DNA from: Promethearchaeota archaeon
GTDB lineage: Archaea; Asgardarchaeota; Lokiarchaeia; Sigyniarchaeales; SOKP01
NCBI GenBank assembly: GCA_019894975.1
Contig: JAGXNO010000024.1
Location: forward strand, 1 to 53,144
Length of the DNA: 53,144 nt
Reading direction: 5' to 3'
In this document: positions 52,581-53,144 of the stretch, one piece after another
Numbering within the stretch: position 1 is the first letter of the stretch
Layout of the letters: the number at the start of each line of letters is the position of its first letter
Notes under the pieces: model-generated
Seen by the model: only the letters and a program-made list of their open reading frames with translations
Database searches by the model: none
What the model was told of the DNA's origin: nothing
Program-made: the position numbers and the translations under genes

Positions 52581-53144
52581 ATGTTTGAAGAATTAGATTC
52601 TTTGCTAGAATCACCTACTATAAGACCAACGTTTGAAAAAGTCCATGTTATTTTAGCTTTATTCATATTTGCTGAAAACCGTGAAGGTATTGGAAGGTAT
52701 CGCCTTCAAAAGGAACTATTGGTAGGGGAAGGAACGGCTAAATCTTTAATTAAAAAATTAAATAAAGATATCAGCTTCATTATGGTCATGACTGAAACGA
52801 AAAGAAAGGGGCATATCTTAACCCAAGAGGGGATAAATTATTTACAGAGAATTAAAAAAGTTATCCCAATTATTAAAGAATGTGAAACGTCATTACTTAA
52901 AGAGATAATCATTGAAGCCGAAGGAACATTCACGTATTTTTGTTTAGTTAAGAATGCTCTTAATAAAATTACTGATGGGGTTAGCCAAAGAGATGCTGCC
53001 ATTAAAGTAGATGGTTCTGGAGCAACTTGTTTAGTATATGATGGTGAGAAGTTAGTTTTTCCTTCTAAAAAACCGTTAGTAAATATCGAGGCAGATATGA
53101 TTGTGAACGACAGTCTTTACAGATTCTTTAAATCAGGATTATCT
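52581..53144 (+). CDS. DUF4443-like winged-helix protein (3' partial)
   Basis: An open frame of 188 codons from ATG 52581 runs off the window end. Residues about 18-95 form a winged helix: VHVILALFIFAENREGIGRY, then KELLVGEGTAKSLIKKLNK and KRKGHILTQEGINYL. The following part has SLLKEIIIEAEGTFTYFCLV and a DAAIKVDGSGATCLVYDGEK stretch, matching my recollection of the archaeal DUF4443 family, which is probably a dimeric ligand-binding regulator. A TATA-like ATTTATACTT lies close upstream. A GTG three bases before the ATG is an alternative start. Confidence 0.7.
   Translation, partial: MFEELDSLLESPTIRPTFEKVHVILALFIFAENREGIGRYRLQKELLVGEGTAKSLIKKLNKDISFIMVMTETKRKGHILTQEGINYLQRIKKVIPIIKECETSLLKEIIIEAEGTFTYFCLVKNALNKITDGVSQRDAAIKVDGSGATCLVYDGEKLVFPSKKPLVNIEADMIVNDSLYRFFKSGLS

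Noticed and set aside
1..53144. CRISPR array, insertion sequence, prophage or integrase
   Set aside because: No regularly spaced direct repeats, transposase or integrase motifs, or terminal inverted repeats were seen on reading both strands.

Overview
The window looks like chromosomal DNA of an Asgard (Promethearchaeota) archaeon, most like the Lokiarchaeia. This is inferred from gene content, because no search could be run. The signs are AT-rich DNA, an archaeal histone, an Hef-type helicase and formylmethanofuran:H4MPT formyltransferase. To these are added eukaryote-like small GTPases (a longin-GTPase fusion and a Rag/Gtr-like GTPase), longin-like sensor proteins, and a selenoprotein gene followed by a SECIS that resembles the eukaryotic type. 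No phage, transposon or CRISPR array was seen. Most genes sit in short operons of one to three genes.

Layout. 0-3 kb: an ABC exporter (ATPase cut by the window edge, plus FtsX/MacB-type permease). 3-7.6 kb, mostly minus strand: zinc alcohol dehydrogenase with a DUF1028 protein, an F420/NADP-reductase-like protein, a ferredoxin-fusion pair and a ribbon-helix-helix regulator. 7.8-11.4 kb: a DtxR-type metal regulator, a PhnN-like ribose-1,5-bisphosphokinase, a tRNA-His with two apparent introns, methanogenesis marker 9, and a peroxiredoxin-like selenoprotein with its SECIS. 11.4-15.3 kb: PAP2 phosphatase, Hsp20 and an AAA-type ATPase. 15.3-21.8 kb: a signalling block with two longin-like sensor proteins, a longin-GTPase and a Rag-like GTPase, interspersed with Ftr and a transglutaminase-like protein. 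21.9-32.7 kb: two separate GlcD/GlcF-like flavoprotein plus CCG iron-sulfur pairs, enclosing a CPBP protease, a GNAT enzyme and an ADP-forming acyl-CoA synthetase alpha subunit. 32.9-39.8 kb: cell-surface and membrane proteins, including a legumain/caspase-clan peptidase and a 1468-residue toroid/coiled-coil/winged-helix/membrane protein. 39.8-50 kb: Hef-like helicase, MBL hydrolase, an operon GT2 - LmbE deacetylase - BshC-like enzyme, an amidohydrolase, a URO-D-family protein, two DinB-family proteins and a histone. 50-53 kb: a 594-base gap without a recognisable gene, a secreted protein, a zinc-ribbon protein with a possible adaptin-ear-like body, and a DUF4443-like gene running off the end.

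How they may work together. Ftr and marker 9 point to H4MPT-linked C1 metabolism, and the GlcD/GlcF pairs to oxidation of hydroxy acids. The GT2/LmbE/BshC operon with two nearby DinB proteins suggests a bacillithiol-like small thiol pathway, which would fit the thiol/selenol redox theme of the UxxU peroxiredoxin. The strongest single observation is that selenoprotein: a conventional gene call loses its first 63 codons because both active-site residues are encoded by in-frame TGA.
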